DNA from: Prochlorococcus marinus str. MIT 9314
GTDB taxonomy: Bacteria; Cyanobacteriota; Cyanobacteriia; PCC-6307; Cyanobiaceae
Direction of reading: 5' to 3'
Assembly (NCBI RefSeq): GCF_000760035.1
Contig: NZ_JNAO01000012.1
Coordinates: forward strand, 62,001 to 126,000
Length of the DNA: 64,000 nucleotides
Shown here: positions 43,920-54,735 of the stretch, piece after piece
Layout of the letters: each line of letters opens with the position of its first letter
Numbering within the stretch: the first letter of the stretch is position 1
Notes under the pieces: generated by a model
What the model saw: only the letters and a program-made list of their open reading frames with translations
Told to the model about the DNA's origin: nothing
Database searches by the model: none
Translations under genes and position numbers: made by a program

Positions 43920-44298
43920 GAAAGCAGGAGAGGCAATCGCAAGAAAGTTTTATTTTGGAAACAAAATAAAACTTTCTTGAGGAAAGTCCGGGCTCCCACA
44001 TGGTCAGGCTTGCTGGGTAATTCCCAGTGCGGGCAACCGTGAGGATAGTGCCACAGAAACATACCGCCTAATACTTTATGTATGGCAAGGGTGCAAGGGT
44101 GTGGTAAGAGCGCACCAGCAACATTGAGAAGTGTTGGCTAGGTAAACCCCGGCTGGGAGCAAGGCTTAGTAGATTTATGACCATTAAATAATCTACTTTT
44201 AAGCGCCGCTTGAGACTTTGAAGTAATTCCAGTCCTAGATAGATGATTGCCCATCTTATTAATTAAGGTGAACAGAACCCGGCTTATGACCTGCTTTC
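43920..44298 (+). ncRNA. rnpB: RNase P RNA
   Basis: This is the catalytic RNA of RNase P, which makes mature tRNA 5' ends. The ends pair as GAAAGCAGG (43920-43928) with CCTGCTTTC (44290-44298), the P1 helix. Conserved segments GAGGAAAGTCCGGGCTCC, GAGGATAGTGCCACAGAAA and ACCGCC in the first half, and GGTAAACCCCGGCTGGGAGCAAGG and GAACAGAACCCGGCTTATG in the second, are typical of the bacterial A-type RNA. The P3 region is a perfect 16-bp hairpin with loop GGAAAC (43941-43978). It precedes rnc by about 25 bases. Confidence 0.97.
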
Positions 44299-44323
44299 TA
44301 ATTGTTGTGATTATTCAAATCAG

Positions 44324-45073
44324 ATGACAAAAATAATTAACGCAAAGAGGATTAATCAAATAACTACTTTTTTAAAGTCTTTAAATATTAAATCAAAAAG
44401 ATTTTCTGAAATAATTAGAACTCAAAATATTTCAATTATTCAAAATTTTAATCAAGCATTTATCCACTCTTCGGAGGACAAAATATTAAATTATGAAAAA
44501 CTAGAATTTTTTGGAGATGCAGTCCTCAGATTAGCGGCTTCTAATTTTATTGAAAAAAAATATCCTCAAATGAGTGTAGGAGAAAGATCAGAGCTAAGAT
44601 CGCAAATTGTAAGTGATGAATGGTTAACTAAATTAGGGGAAAAAATTCATATAGAAAAATTAATAATTAAAGGACCTAAAGCTATTGGTGATGAAAATTC
44701 AAAAAATACTATTATTGGTGAAGCTACAGAAGCTTTAATCGGTGCTGTTTACAAGTGTTTTAATTCCATTGAGGAAGTAAATCTTTGGTTAGATGATATT
44801 TGGGAAGAAGATTCAGAAATATTTTTAAAAGCTCCATATAAATTCAAATCTAAAACAGTATTGCAAGAGTGGTGTCAAAGTAAAGGTTTGGATTTACCAG
44901 TCTATAAAATAATTGAAGTCTCAAAGAAAAATGGGGATCCTAAAAGATTCTCTTGCGATATATTTATCGAAGGATTAAAAGAATCATATGCATTCGGCAA
45001 GTCCCATAAACAAGCAGAAACAAATGCAGCTAGAGTTTTGCTAGAAAAATTTATTACTATGGGTAAGATCTAA
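44324..45073 (+). CDS. rnc: Ribonuclease III
   Basis: RNase III cuts double-stranded RNA in rRNA processing and regulation. The 249-residue protein has the nuclease signature NYEKLEFFGDAVLRL near 57-70 with Glu61 and Asp65, a second acidic site GEATEALIGAVY near 126-137, and a C-terminal double-stranded-RNA-binding domain (KTVLQEWCQSKG to AARVLLEKF). It lies about 25 bases after rnpB on the same strand; whether both share a promoter is not clear. It converges with ndhS 2 bases away. Strains of this group often carry further RNase III-like genes. Confidence 0.94.
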   Translation: MTKIINAKRINQITTFLKSLNIKSKRFSEIIRTQNISIIQNFNQAFIHSSEDKILNYEKLEFFGDAVLRLAASNFIEKKYPQMSVGERSELRSQIVSDEWLTKLGEKIHIEKLIIKGPKAIGDENSKNTIIGEATEALIGAVYKCFNSIEEVNLWLDDIWEEDSEIFLKAPYKFKSKTVLQEWCQSKGLDLPVYKIIEVSKKNGDPKRFSCDIFIEGLKESYAFGKSHKQAETNAARVLLEKFITMGKI

Positions 45074-45075
45074 TT

Positions 45076-45261
45076 TTAAACTATTTCTAAATTGGTTAGC
45101 TGAAAAGTTATGAGTTTATCCCAATTACCTCCCTCAAAAAGAACCGCTGCTCTTTTTTTTGTAACTCTTTGTACAAAACCTTTATATCCTTTATAGATAG
45201 AATTGTTGTCTTTTACAACAACAAAAGATCCGGGGAGTATGGGTTTAGTAGAAAATTCCAT
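45076..45261 (-). CDS. ndhS: NDH-1 subunit NdhS
   Basis: NdhS is a small SH3-like subunit (homologous to plant CRR31) that helps ferredoxin dock on the photosynthetic NDH-1 complex. The 61-residue protein matches the cyanobacterial core: [21 protein letters not shown], then [23 protein letters not shown], near-diagnostic for this DUF3252 family. It lacks any membrane segment, as expected for a peripheral subunit. It is divergent from rimM, with only 24 bases between start codons. Confidence 0.85.
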   Translation of the reverse strand: MEFSTKPILPGSFVVVKDNNSIYKGYKGFVQRVTKKRAAVLFEGGNWDKLITFQLTNLEIV

Positions 45262-45285
45262 AAAACACTCTTTCTAATACAATAT

Positions 45286-45825
45286 ATGATAATTAAAAAT
45301 GAATGGTTGACAGTTGGATTGATAACATCATGTCATGGAATTAATGGACAGGTAAAAGTTAAATCTCTAAGTGATTTTGAAGAAAGATTTTTAAAACCGG
45401 GAATTAGATGGTTGCAAAAAGAAAATGAACTTCCTTCAAAAATAGAACTTATATCTGGTTTCAAACAGCCCGGTAAAGAAACCTTCATAGTTAAGTTTCA
45501 AGGAATAAATACAAGAAATCATGCAGAGCAACTGAAAAAATTTAAAATTCTTGTAAAAGCTGATACACTACCCAAACTAAAAAAGGAAGAATTCCACTTG
45601 TTAGAACTTGTAAATCTCGAGGTCAAGACTTTAGAAAATGATGAATTAAAAAAAATTGGAAAAGTTATCAATTTAGAAAATGAAAAAAATAATTTGCTTG
45701 TTATTGAACTATTTAAAAATCAAAAAAAAGTTCTCATACCTTTTGTTAAAGAAATAGTCCCATTAGTAGATATAAAGAATAATTTTCTAATCATCGATCC
45801 TCCAAATGGACTTTTAGAGCTATAA
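45286..45825 (+). CDS. rimM: Ribosome maturation factor RimM
   Basis: RimM binds S19 and aids 30S subunit maturation. The ATG at 45286 gives 179 residues starting [25 protein letters not shown], the classic RimM N-terminus (VGxIxxxHGIxGxVKV). The N-terminal beta domain runs to about 100 and the C-terminal PRC-barrel domain begins near [13 protein letters not shown] and ends [11 protein letters not shown]-like (IIDPPNGLL). The frame is open further upstream through the ndhS region, but no similarity supports a longer start. It is followed by the convergent glmS gene. Confidence 0.92.
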   Translation: MIIKNEWLTVGLITSCHGINGQVKVKSLSDFEERFLKPGIRWLQKENELPSKIELISGFKQPGKETFIVKFQGINTRNHAEQLKKFKILVKADTLPKLKKEEFHLLELVNLEVKTLENDELKKIGKVINLENEKNNLLVIELFKNQKKVLIPFVKEIVPLVDIKNNFLIIDPPNGLLEL

Positions 45826-45857
45826 ATCAAAAAAATAAAAAATTTTAAGAAACTTAT

Positions 45858-47753
45858 TTATTCAACAGTTACACTTTTAGCTAAATTTCTTGGTTGATCA
45901 ACGTCAAGTCCCCTATGAGCTGCAATATGGTAACTCAATAATTGTAAAGGCAATATATTAAGTAAAGGTGAAATCCATTCATTAGAGGAAGGAACTTTCA
46001 TCAAATAATCAAAGATTTCAGTTCCATTACATTCAGGAGCAATCCCAATCAAATATGAATCTCTAGCTTTTGCTTCTTGAGCATTACTGATAACTTTATC
46101 AAAAACCTCACCAGGGGAGGCAATAGAAATTACAGGTACTTTTTTATCTAATAAAGCTATTGGACCATGTTTCATTTCACCAGCAGGATATCCAGCTGCA
46201 TGAATGTAACTAATTTCTTTAAGTTTCAACGCGCCTTCAAGAGCAATAGGATAATTTATTCCTCTTCCTAAAAAAATAACATCTTTAATATTAAAAAAGT
46301 CATGTGCTAGCTTTTCTGAAGATTTATTATGTTTCTCTAAGAGATCTTCAAGTAATGGCGGAAGTTTTATAAGTTCGTCTATTAATTTACCTATTTCATC
46401 AGGACTTTGATTACCTTTAATTTGAGCAAATTTAATAGCTAATCCATAAAAAGAAAGTAATTGAGCAAAAAAAGTTTTTGTTGCTGCAACTCCAACTTCT
46501 ATTCCTGCACAGATATCAATTATATTTGAGATCTGCCTTCCTATGGAACTCTCTTTTCTATTTGTTATTGCAATAAGGTTGGGTTTAAATTTTTTATTTT
46601 CAATTGAAGAACGTCTTTTAATTTCCATATCGATAGCCGCAATTGTATCAGCAGTTTCTCCGGATTGAGTGACTCCAATAGTTAACGTATTTGGCAATAG
46701 TGGAGGTGGTGAATATCGAAATTCGCTTGCATAAAAGACATTTGTAGGGATCCCTGAAAATTGTTCAAATAAAAAGCTACCCACCATTGCAGCATGTTTA
46801 CTTGTACCGCAAGCAATGATTTCAATTCTTTCTATTGATTCAAAAAATTCTGTATCAAATGGATAATTGATTTGATATTGACCATTATCTGAGTTCTTAA
46901 TTAAATAAGTTTCCAACCAGTTTTTTGCAGTCTGTGGCTGATCATATATCTCTTTTAACATATAGTGTTTAAAATGCATTTTATCCATTATTTGCTCTGA
47001 AACTTTTAAAGAAACCGGATTTCTATATTGCCTCTCGTTACTTGAGTCATATATTTCAATTCCAAGCGGAGTCAACAAAGCTATTTCTTCATCCTCCATA
47101 GGCAAAATAATATTTGTAAAGTTTGCAATGGCTGGAGTATCACTAGCACAAATAAATTCTCCTTCACCCAAACCAATTATCAAGGGCGCTTGTCTTCTTG
47201 CAACGACCAAAGAGGTTGGAGCACCAGACCATAAAACAGCTAAAGCATAAGATCCTTCTAAATCCGATAATACATTTCTCACAGCTACTAATAATGTTGA
47301 CCCATTATTCTCAAGATTAAGTTTACTTAATGTATTTAACTCTCTTTGAATTAGATGAGGAATCACCTCAGTATCTGTATCAGAATTAAAAATAATGCCC
47401 TCTTGCTCTAATTTATTTTTTAAATCTTGAAAATTTTCAATAATTCCATTTTGAACAACTGCTATATTTCCTGAACTATCAGTATGAGGATGTGCATTTT
47501 TAACCTCAGGCTTTCCATGAGTTGCCCATCTGGTATGACCTATACCCACAGTTCCAGGAATATTATGATTATTTAGATTACTTATTAAATTCTTGAGTTT
47601 TCCTTCTGCTTTATTACAAGAAATACAATTTGTTTCGGAATTTATTATTGCAATACCTGCAGAATCATAACCTCTGTATTCAAGTTTTTCTAAACCATTA
47701 ATTAATAATGGTAAAGCTTTTTTATACCCAGTTACAGCAACTATTCCACACAT
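45858..47753 (-). CDS. glmS: Glutamine-fructose-6-phosphate aminotransferase
   Basis: GlmS makes glucosamine-6-phosphate for peptidoglycan and lipopolysaccharide. The 631-residue protein begins MCGIVAVTGY, with Cys2 the glutaminase nucleophile after Met removal, and contains GHTRWATHGKPE. The two SIS sugar-isomerase domains start near 290 (IEIIACGTSKHAAMVG, ITQSGETADT-like VTQSGETADTI) and near 470. The C-terminus ends with DQPRNLAKSVTVE, the invariant GlmS tail. No glmS ribozyme is visible upstream. Confidence 0.97.
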   Translation of the reverse strand: MCGIVAVTGYKKALPLLINGLEKLEYRGYDSAGIAIINSETNCISCNKAEGKLKNLISNLNNHNIPGTVGIGHTRWATHGKPEVKNAHPHTDSSGNIAVVQNGIIENFQDLKNKLEQEGIIFNSDTDTEVIPHLIQRELNTLSKLNLENNGSTLLVAVRNVLSDLEGSYALAVLWSGAPTSLVVARRQAPLIIGLGEGEFICASDTPAIANFTNIILPMEDEEIALLTPLGIEIYDSSNERQYRNPVSLKVSEQIMDKMHFKHYMLKEIYDQPQTAKNWLETYLIKNSDNGQYQINYPFDTEFFESIERIEIIACGTSKHAAMVGSFLFEQFSGIPTNVFYASEFRYSPPPLLPNTLTIGVTQSGETADTIAAIDMEIKRRSSIENKKFKPNLIAITNRKESSIGRQISNIIDICAGIEVGVAATKTFFAQLLSFYGLAIKFAQIKGNQSPDEIGKLIDELIKLPPLLEDLLEKHNKSSEKLAHDFFNIKDVIFLGRGINYPIALEGALKLKEISYIHAAGYPAGEMKHGPIALLDKKVPVISIASPGEVFDKVISNAQEAKARDSYLIGIAPECNGTEIFDYLMKVPSSNEWISPLLNILPLQLLSYHIAAHRGLDVDQPRNLAKSVTVE

Positions 47754-47833
47754 ACGAATTTTTTTTTCAATTATATTGAAATAAAATACGTATTTACTAA
47801 AACATGGACTCTCTTAAAACTGCACTATAAAAA

Positions 47834-48121
<288 letters not shown>

Positions 48122-48212
48122 TTACAAAGAAATTAAAAAAATTAAGATATGCTTCACTCTTGTTAACTCTAGGGCATAAAATCATATAGATAATTAGTAA
48201 TTTCCATAAACT

Positions 48213-48452
48213 ATGTCACAAGAAATCCTCGAAAAAGTCTGTTCTATTGTTTCAGAACAATTAAGCGTTGAAGCAGGAGAAGTCAAATCAGATTCAAATT
48301 TCCAAAATGATTTAGGTGCAGATTCTCTAGATACTGTTGAATTAGTAATGGCTCTTGAAGAAGCTTTTGATATTGAAATTCCTGATGAAGCAGCTGAAGG
48401 AATAGCAACTGTTGGCGATGCAGTAAAATTCATCGAAGAAAAAAAAGGTTAG
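48213..48452 (+). CDS. acpP: Acyl carrier protein
   Basis: The 79-residue acidic protein carries growing acyl chains in fatty acid synthesis. [17 protein letters not shown] contains Ser38, the site for 4'-phosphopantetheine attachment (DSL motif). The protein is helical and the length is usual. It is followed by fabF after only 6 bases on the same strand, a common pairing. Confidence 0.97.
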   Translation: MSQEILEKVCSIVSEQLSVEAGEVKSDSNFQNDLGADSLDTVELVMALEEAFDIEIPDEAAEGIATVGDAVKFIEEKKG

Positions 48453-48458
48453 TATAGG

Positions 48459-49703
48459 ATGCCAAATTTCCATCGAGTAGTTATTACTGGTATCGGAGCA
48501 GTAACTCCAATTGGTAATAACATTGATGAATATTTAGTAGGTCTTCAAGCAGGTAGTAATGGGGTTTCAGATATTACTCTCTTTGATCCTGAACAACATC
48601 CTTGCAAATTTGCTGCAGAAGTAAAAAATCTTCAATCTGAAAATTTTATTGAAGCTAAAGAATCCAAAAGGTGGGATCGTTTTTCCCAATTTGGAGTTAT
48701 TGCTGCAAAGCAAGCCTTTAATGATTCTGGACTTGAAATTACTGAATCTAATGCATCAAGAATTGGAGTGATTATTGGTTCTGGTGTTGGAGGCTTACTA
48801 ACTATGGAAAGTCAAGCTCAAACATTGAGTCATAAAGGGCCTAAAAGAGTAAGTCCATTTACAGTCCCAATGATGATTCCAAACATGGCCACTGGCTTGG
48901 CTGCAATCGCTTTGGGTGCGAAAGGACCAAGTTCTTCTGTATCCACCGCTTGCGCTGCCGGTTCAAATGCAATTGGTGATTCTTTTAGATTACTCCAACT
49001 TGGAAAAGCAGATGCAATGATCTGTGGGGGAGCAGAAGCAAGTATTACACCTCTCGGAGTAGCTGGTTTTGCCAGCGCCAAAGCTCTTTCTTCTAGAAAT
49101 GAAAGCCCTCAAACTGCTAGCAGACCTTTTGATGCAGAAAGAGATGGATTTGTTATTGGAGAGGGATCTGGAATTCTTGTTTTAGAAACTTTAGAAAATG
49201 CACAAAAAAGGAATGCAAGAATTTATGCAGAAATAATTGGATATGGAACAACATGTGATGCTCATCATATAACTGCTCCATCTCCAGGAGGGATTGGAGG
49301 AGCCGAAGCTATCAACTTAGCAATTGAAGACGCTTGTCTTAGCCTTGAAAAAGTTGATTACATAAATGCTCATGGAACAAGTACATCAGCTAATGACAAA
49401 AATGAAACTTCTGCAATTAAATCTATTTTTAGAGACAGATCTTACCTCATTCCTGTAAGCTCTACTAAGTCGATGACAGGTCATCTCTTAGGAGGTTCAG
49501 GAGGTATAGAAGCTGTAGCTTGTATACTTTCTTTGACACATAATTTTATCCCTCCTACAATTAACTACGTTAATCCAGATCCGGAATGTGATCTTGATTA
49601 TGTACCAAATAATGCAAGAGAAGCTCAAGTAGGAGTTGCTCTTTCTAATTCTTTCGGCTTTGGTGGTCACAACGTTTGCCTTGCTTTCAGCAAAATGAAT
49701 TGA
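48459..49703 (+). CDS. fabF: 3-oxoacyl-ACP synthase II
   Basis: FabF condenses malonyl-ACP with acyl-ACP and extends fatty acids, including cis-unsaturated ones. The 414-residue protein has the catalytic triad in family context: Cys165 in [11 protein letters not shown], His in [14 protein letters not shown] near 305, and His in [16 protein letters not shown] near 341. [10 protein letters not shown] opens the thiolase fold. ATG at 48459 lies 6 bases after the acpP stop, so the two genes are translated from one message. Confidence 0.97.
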   Translation: MPNFHRVVITGIGAVTPIGNNIDEYLVGLQAGSNGVSDITLFDPEQHPCKFAAEVKNLQSENFIEAKESKRWDRFSQFGVIAAKQAFNDSGLEITESNASRIGVIIGSGVGGLLTMESQAQTLSHKGPKRVSPFTVPMMIPNMATGLAAIALGAKGPSSSVSTACAAGSNAIGDSFRLLQLGKADAMICGGAEASITPLGVAGFASAKALSSRNESPQTASRPFDAERDGFVIGEGSGILVLETLENAQKRNARIYAEIIGYGTTCDAHHITAPSPGGIGGAEAINLAIEDACLSLEKVDYINAHGTSTSANDKNETSAIKSIFRDRSYLIPVSSTKSMTGHLLGGSGGIEAVACILSLTHNFIPPTINYVNPDPECDLDYVPNNAREAQVGVALSNSFGFGGHNVCLAFSKMN

Positions 49704-49746
49704 AGACACCCAATTCTGTATTTCCAACTTAACTTATTTTAAAACA

Positions 49747-51753
49747 ATGGTCGCTGCATCTGTTTCATTAGAATCACTTTGTGTAAATAGTATAAGAATG
49801 CTTGCTGTAGATGCAGTAAATAAATCTAATAGTGGACATCCTGGATTGCCAATGGGATGTGCTCCTATGGGTTATGCATTATGGCAAAACATACTTAATC
49901 ACAACCCCAATAACCCAAAATGGTTTAATAGAGACCGTTTTGTATTATCAGCTGGTCATGGCTGTATGCTGTTATATTCCTTGCTTCATTTGACAGGATA
50001 TAAATCAGTTTCCATAGAAGATATTAAAGAATTTAGGCAATGGGGATCAAAAACTCCTGGACATCCAGAAACATTCGAAACTGAAGGTGTTGAAGTTACT
50101 GCCGGACCTCTTGGAGCTGGAATTTCGAATGCAGTTGGTTTAGCAATAGCTGAAACACACTTAGCAGCTAAATTTAATAAGCCTGATTGCAATATTGTTG
50201 ATCACTATACGTACGTAATAATGGGTGATGGCTGTAATCAAGAAGGCATTGCATCAGAAGCATGCTCATTAGCTGGTCATCTTAAACTTGGAAAATTAAT
50301 TGCACTCTATGACGATAATCAAATTACAATTGATGGGCGAACCGACGTTTCTTTTACCGAAGATGTCTTAAAAAGATACGAAGCTTATGGATGGCATGTA
50401 CAACATGTTGAAGATGGAAATCATGATGTTAAAGGAATAACTGAAGCTATCGAAAAAGCAAAATTAATAACAGACAAGCCTTCAATTATAAAAATTTCTA
50501 CAACCATAGGTTATGGTTCGCCTAATAAATCAGATACTGCTGGAATTCATGGAGCAGCTGTTGGAGAAGAAGAAGCTGCATTAACTAGAGATTTTCTTAA
50601 TTGGGAATATCCTCCATTTGAAATACCAAATGAAGTATATGCGCATTTTAGAAAATCAATAAACAAAGGTGAGAATTTAGAGAAAGAATGGGATTCTAAA
50701 TTTGAAGAATATCAAAAAAAATATCCTACCGAAGGAGCCGAGTTAAACAGAATGTTAAAAGGCCAATTACCTGAGAATTGGGACTCAGATCTCCCCTCAT
50801 ATACACCTGATGATAAAGGGTTAGCCACTAGAAAGCATTCACAAATTTGTTTAGGTGCATTAGGACCTAACCTGCCTGAATTAATTGGTGGATCTGCAGA
50901 TTTAACTCACTCTAATTACACAGATATCAAGGGAGAAACAGGATCATTCCAGCCTCATAGTCCCGAAAAAAGATATTTACATTTTGGGGTAAGAGAGCAT
51001 GCTATGGCAGCCGTCCTAAATGGTATCGCCTATCATAATAGCGGTCTTATCCCTTACGGTGGAACCTTTCTTGTTTTCGCCGATTACATGAGAGGTTCAA
51101 TGAGGCTTTCAGCACTCAGCGAATTAGGAGTGATCTATGTATTAACTCATGATTCAATTGGTGTAGGAGAAGACGGGCCAACACATCAACCTATTGAAAC
51201 TATCCCCTCTCTTCGTGCCATGCCTAACATGCTAGTTTTCAGGCCAGGTGATGGAAATGAAACAAGTGGAGCTTATAAGCTAGCAATTCAAAATCGAAAA
51301 AGACCTTCTGCCCTTTGTTTAAGTAGACAAGGCATGCCAAATCAAGAAAATACTTCGATCGACAAAGTGGCTCTAGGAGGATACATAGTTTCCGATTGCG
51401 AAGGAACACCAGATCTCATATTTATTGGTACTGGAAGCGAACTTAATCTTTGCATTGAAGCAAGCAAGGAAATTTCAAGCTTAGGTAAAAAAGTCAGAGT
51501 TGTTTCTATGCCTTGTGTAGAACTTTTTGAAGAGCAAGAAGAATCTTACAAAGAAAGTGTTTTACCTTGTAGTGTGAAAAAGAGAGTTGTAGTAGAAGCT
51601 GCCCATTCATTTGGTTGGCATAAGTATACAGGTTTTGAAGGAATTTGTATTACTATGGATAGGTTTGGTGCATCAGCACCAGGTGGAGAATGTATGAAAA
51701 ATTTTGGATTTACAGTCGAAAACGTAGTTAATAAGACGAAGGAAATTCTATAA
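49747..51753 (+). CDS. tkt: Transketolase
   Basis: Transketolase moves two-carbon units in the Calvin cycle and pentose phosphate pathway with thiamin diphosphate. The 668-residue protein contains the cofactor motif [14 protein letters not shown] near 158-171, [17 protein letters not shown] near 59-75, [14 protein letters not shown] near 418-431 and [14 protein letters not shown] near 475-488. It is 43 bases downstream of fabF, possibly cotranscribed. It converges with thiC 14 bases away; both link to thiamin metabolism, but that may be chance. Confidence 0.97.
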   Translation: MVAASVSLESLCVNSIRMLAVDAVNKSNSGHPGLPMGCAPMGYALWQNILNHNPNNPKWFNRDRFVLSAGHGCMLLYSLLHLTGYKSVSIEDIKEFRQWGSKTPGHPETFETEGVEVTAGPLGAGISNAVGLAIAETHLAAKFNKPDCNIVDHYTYVIMGDGCNQEGIASEACSLAGHLKLGKLIALYDDNQITIDGRTDVSFTEDVLKRYEAYGWHVQHVEDGNHDVKGITEAIEKAKLITDKPSIIKISTTIGYGSPNKSDTAGIHGAAVGEEEAALTRDFLNWEYPPFEIPNEVYAHFRKSINKGENLEKEWDSKFEEYQKKYPTEGAELNRMLKGQLPENWDSDLPSYTPDDKGLATRKHSQICLGALGPNLPELIGGSADLTHSNYTDIKGETGSFQPHSPEKRYLHFGVREHAMAAVLNGIAYHNSGLIPYGGTFLVFADYMRGSMRLSALSELGVIYVLTHDSIGVGEDGPTHQPIETIPSLRAMPNMLVFRPGDGNETSGAYKLAIQNRKRPSALCLSRQGMPNQENTSIDKVALGGYIVSDCEGTPDLIFIGTGSELNLCIEASKEISSLGKKVRVVSMPCVELFEEQEESYKESVLPCSVKKRVVVEAAHSFGWHKYTGFEGICITMDRFGASAPGGECMKNFGFTVENVVNKTKEIL

Positions 51754-51767
51754 CTAATAACTGATAA

Positions 51768-53138
51768 TTACGCTGTAGTATTACATTCTTCAAGTTTATC
51801 TTTTAACTGATCTAGAGATTCGTCTGAAATCTTTGAATTCATAGGACAATGTTTTGGCCCACACATTGAACAAAACTCGGCCTTTTTAAAGATTTCTTCA
51901 GGTAGTGTTTCATCATGATACTGCTTTGCCCTTTCTGGATCTAATGAAAGGTCGAATTGCTTATTCCAATCAAAGTTATACCTTGCATGACTAAGTTCAT
52001 CATCTCGATCACGCGCACCAGCTCTATGTCTTGCTATGTCAGCAGCGTGAGCAGCTATTTTATAAGCAATTAATCCTTCGCGTACGTCTTCTGCATTTGG
52101 GAGACCTAAATGTTCTTTTGGGGTTACATAACATAACATAGAAGTTCCATACCACCCTGCCATAGCCGCCCCAATAGCACTTGATATATGGTCATAACCA
52201 GGAGAAATATCTGTTACCAATGGTCCAAGTACATAGAAAGGAGCTTCTGAACATTCTTCCATTTGCTTTCTCACATTAAACTCAATTTGGTCCATAGGTA
52301 CATGACCAGGACCCTCAACCATTACTTGAACATTATGTTCCCATGCTCTTCGAGTAAGCTCGCCTAAGGTCTTCAATTCAGCTAGCTGAGCATCATCAGA
52401 AGCATCATGCAAACATCCAGGCCTTAGTGAATCTCCCAAAGAAAAAGTACAATCATATTTCTTAAAAATCTCACAAATATCGTCAAACCTTGTATAGAGA
52501 GGATTTTGCTTAAAATGATGCAACATCCATTGAGCTAAAATACCTCCCCCTCTACTGACAATTCCAGTAATTCTTCCTTTAACTTTTGGCAAATGCTCTA
52601 TTAAAAGACCAGCATGAATAGTTTGATAATCTACGCCCTGCTGACAATGTTTTTCAATAATATGAAGAAAATCGTCTTCTGTTAGTCTATCTATTGAACC
52701 ATGTACACTTTCTAAAGCTTGATAAACAGGAACAGTTCCTATAGGAACAGGAGATTCTTGAATAATTGCTTGCCGCACTTCATCTAAATTTACTCCTCCT
52801 GTAGAAAGATCCATAACCGTATCAGCACCATATTTAACAGCTAGTTTTAGCTTTTCTACTTCTTCATTGATATCACTTGCATTAGGCGAAGCACCAATAT
52901 TGGCATTAACTTTGCATCTAGAAGCAATACCTATAGACATTGGTTCAAGATTCAAATGATTAATATTAGCTGGAATAATTAATCTTCCTCTTGCTACTTC
53001 CTCCATTATTAAAGAAGAAGGTAGATTCTCTTTTTTAGCAACAAAATCCATTTCTTCAGTAATATGACCGTTTCTCGCAAAGTTCATCTGAGTTACATTG
53101 TCTTTTCCAAGGCGGGGCTTAATCCAAGAACTTCTCAT
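51768..53138 (-). CDS. thiC: Phosphomethylpyrimidine synthase ThiC
   Basis: ThiC is a radical SAM enzyme that rebuilds aminoimidazole ribotide into the thiamin pyrimidine (HMP-P). The 456-residue protein has the family cluster [11 protein letters not shown] near the C-terminus, in which CxxCxxxxC binds the 4Fe-4S cluster, and [14 protein letters not shown] and [14 protein letters not shown]. The plant/cyanobacterial form lacks the long N-terminal extension of E. coli ThiC. Regulation is by the TPP riboswitch in its leader (53180-53264). Confidence 0.97.
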   Translation of the reverse strand: MRSSWIKPRLGKDNVTQMNFARNGHITEEMDFVAKKENLPSSLIMEEVARGRLIIPANINHLNLEPMSIGIASRCKVNANIGASPNASDINEEVEKLKLAVKYGADTVMDLSTGGVNLDEVRQAIIQESPVPIGTVPVYQALESVHGSIDRLTEDDFLHIIEKHCQQGVDYQTIHAGLLIEHLPKVKGRITGIVSRGGGILAQWMLHHFKQNPLYTRFDDICEIFKKYDCTFSLGDSLRPGCLHDASDDAQLAELKTLGELTRRAWEHNVQVMVEGPGHVPMDQIEFNVRKQMEECSEAPFYVLGPLVTDISPGYDHISSAIGAAMAGWYGTSMLCYVTPKEHLGLPNAEDVREGLIAYKIAAHAADIARHRAGARDRDDELSHARYNFDWNKQFDLSLDPERAKQYHDETLPEEIFKKAEFCSMCGPKHCPMNSKISDESLDQLKDKLEECNTTA

Positions 53139-53179
53139 AATTTCGTAATTTTTAAAAATGTTATTACTAAAGTTTGATC

Positions 53180-53264
53180 ATATCTCCACTTCCCTGCATC
53201 AAAATTAATGATTCAGGTTCAAAGGGTATGATCTCAGCTAAGTTAAATTTTTAGCACCCCTAGT
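53180..53264 (-). promoter_or_regulatory. TPP riboswitch (Thi-box) upstream of thiC
   Basis: Read on the minus strand, the leader contains the TPP aptamer elements in order: GGGGTGCT (53253-53260), CTGAGA (53232-53237), CCCTTTGAACCTGA (53213-53226) and GCAGGGAAGTGGAG (53184-53197). These match the THI-element consensus of pyrimidine-sensing and pyrophosphate-sensing helices. It ends about 45 bases before the thiC ATG. Thiamin pyrophosphate binding would lower thiC expression. No hairpin with a T run is visible after it, so control is likely at translation. Confidence 0.93.
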
Positions 53265-53335
53265 CTTAATCTTATTAATAGCTCTTTTCTAAAAAATAGT
53301 CATCTTTTATTGCATGAAAATAAATAAAAATAATT

Positions 53336-53551
53336 TTATTTAACTTTTTGATGAGACTTTATCTTTTTTAAAATATTTTTTCTATCCAATTGTCTACTAA
53401 TACCCCTTTCCAAAATAATTACAACCCCCATTAATCCAATCGGTAAATAAAAAATCTTCCTAGAATTGTTTTTAAATATTAATCCCATAGCAGATATGAA
53501 GATCATTAAGGGAGCCACAAAAGATAAGATAAATCTTTTATTAACTTTCAT
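53336..53551 (-). CDS. Small two-helix membrane protein, possibly DUF3188
   Basis: The 71-residue protein has two hydrophobic segments, FILSFVAPLMIFISAMGLIF (about 7-26) and IFYLPIGLMGVVIILERG (about 33-50), and a basic C-terminal tail (RKNILKKIKSHQK). It resembles short DUF3188 membrane proteins of cyanobacteria, but I hold this loosely. Its ATG overlaps the stop codon of the upstream amidohydrolase gene by 4 bases (ATGA), so it is translationally coupled to it. Function unknown. Confidence 0.6.
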   Translation of the reverse strand: MKVNKRFILSFVAPLMIFISAMGLIFKNNSRKIFYLPIGLMGVVIILERGISRQLDRKNILKKIKSHQKVK

Positions 53552-54732
53552 GTAGCAATAGTATTAATTTTTTCATTATTTAACTTTACTATGGATTCTG
53601 TTATCACTTTAATCCCAATAGCAATAGCTCTTTCATCCGGATCAAATTTAGAACTATGAAGAGGAGCACACCCATTTGAACTAGAAACACCAAGCCTAAA
53701 CATAGCTCCTGGAATATCATTTAAGAATTCAGCGAAATCCTCAGCTCCTAATGATGGTTTTTGTAATTCAATAACATTTTCTTGACCTAAAACCTTAATT
53801 CCCGAATCTCTGAGGACTCTATTAATTTCTGAATTATTATTAACTGCAGGAGTGATTTCTCTAAATATTACTTTTGCCTCAGCTCCGCAACTTTTAGCTA
53901 AAGAAGTAATATTTTCATTGAGCCAATTCCCAATATTAGTAAATAATTTACGATTAGTGCATCTAACAGTACCAATTAAATTAACCTGTTCTGCAAGAAC
54001 ATTGAATGCATTACCACCATTTATTTTTCCAAAAGTTACTACTAGAGGATCTAAAGGGTCTAACTTCCGTGTTATGGATTCTTGAATTCCCGAGATAACT
54101 TTAGAAGCCACCCAAATAGCATCAACTCCTTCATGAGGCCGAGCACCATGGCCTGATTTTCCTTTAATCTCAACCTTAAGTTCTCCAGCAGCTGCAGTTA
54201 AACTTCCCTCTTTAATCCCAATAGTCCCTACGGATAAATCAGGGTATACATGAACTCCCAAAATATGTGTTAGCCCATTAGTTGCACCATCCTTAATCAT
54301 CCATCTAGCTCCACTTGCAATTTCTTCAGCAGGCTGAAAAATTATCCGAGTCCCAAAATTTAGTTTTAAATCCTTAATAATTTTTGCCACACCCAATCCA
54401 ATCGCGATGTGCAAATCGTGACCACAGGCATGCATAACACCATCTACTTTTGAAGAAAAACTTAATTTAGTTTCCTCAAATATTGGCAAAGCATCCATAT
54501 CTACTCTTAAACCAATAATGCCTTTGTCTAGAGGACCAAAATCTGCTATAACTCCAGTCCTACCTATAGATTCTTTAACATTCCAACCAATATTTTTTAG
54601 AAAACCACTGATCAAGATCGCTGTTTGATTTTCAAGTCCACTTAATTCCGGATGTGCATGGATATGTCTTCTTAAGTTAATTAATTCATCATTAATCGAA
54701 TCAATTTTTTTATGAAACTGATCTGCATTCAT
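53548..54732 (-). CDS. M20-family amidohydrolase (aminoacylase-like)
   Basis: The 394-residue protein is an M20D metallopeptidase-like amidohydrolase: VMHACGHDLHIAIGLG near 100-115 holds metal-binding His and Asp, FQPAEEIASGARWMI near 137-151 has the catalytic Glu, and the dimerisation domain follows with GHGARPHEG. The C-terminal LHSSKFDPDE supplies the last metal ligand. Such enzymes hydrolyse N-acylated or indole-conjugated amino acids; the substrate here is unknown. It follows the TPR protein gene after 3 bases. Confidence 0.9.
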   Translation of the reverse strand: MNADQFHKKIDSINDELINLRRHIHAHPELSGLENQTAILISGFLKNIGWNVKESIGRTGVIADFGPLDKGIIGLRVDMDALPIFEETKLSFSSKVDGVMHACGHDLHIAIGLGVAKIIKDLKLNFGTRIIFQPAEEIASGARWMIKDGATNGLTHILGVHVYPDLSVGTIGIKEGSLTAAAGELKVEIKGKSGHGARPHEGVDAIWVASKVISGIQESITRKLDPLDPLVVTFGKINGGNAFNVLAEQVNLIGTVRCTNRKLFTNIGNWLNENITSLAKSCGAEAKVIFREITPAVNNNSEINRVLRDSGIKVLGQENVIELQKPSLGAEDFAEFLNDIPGAMFRLGVSSSNGCAPLHSSKFDPDERAIAIGIKVITESIVKLNNEKINTIAT

Positions 54733-54735
54733 TAC

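Noticed and set aside
45169-45285. N-terminal extension of the rimM frame by 39 residues.
   Set aside because: The extension overlaps ndhS on the other strand and has no family likeness; ATG at 45286 starts exactly at the known RimM N-terminus.
47754-47833. glmS ribozyme upstream or downstream of glmS.
   Set aside because: The spacer is AT-rich with none of the ribozyme core sequence; such ribozymes are typical of Firmicutes.
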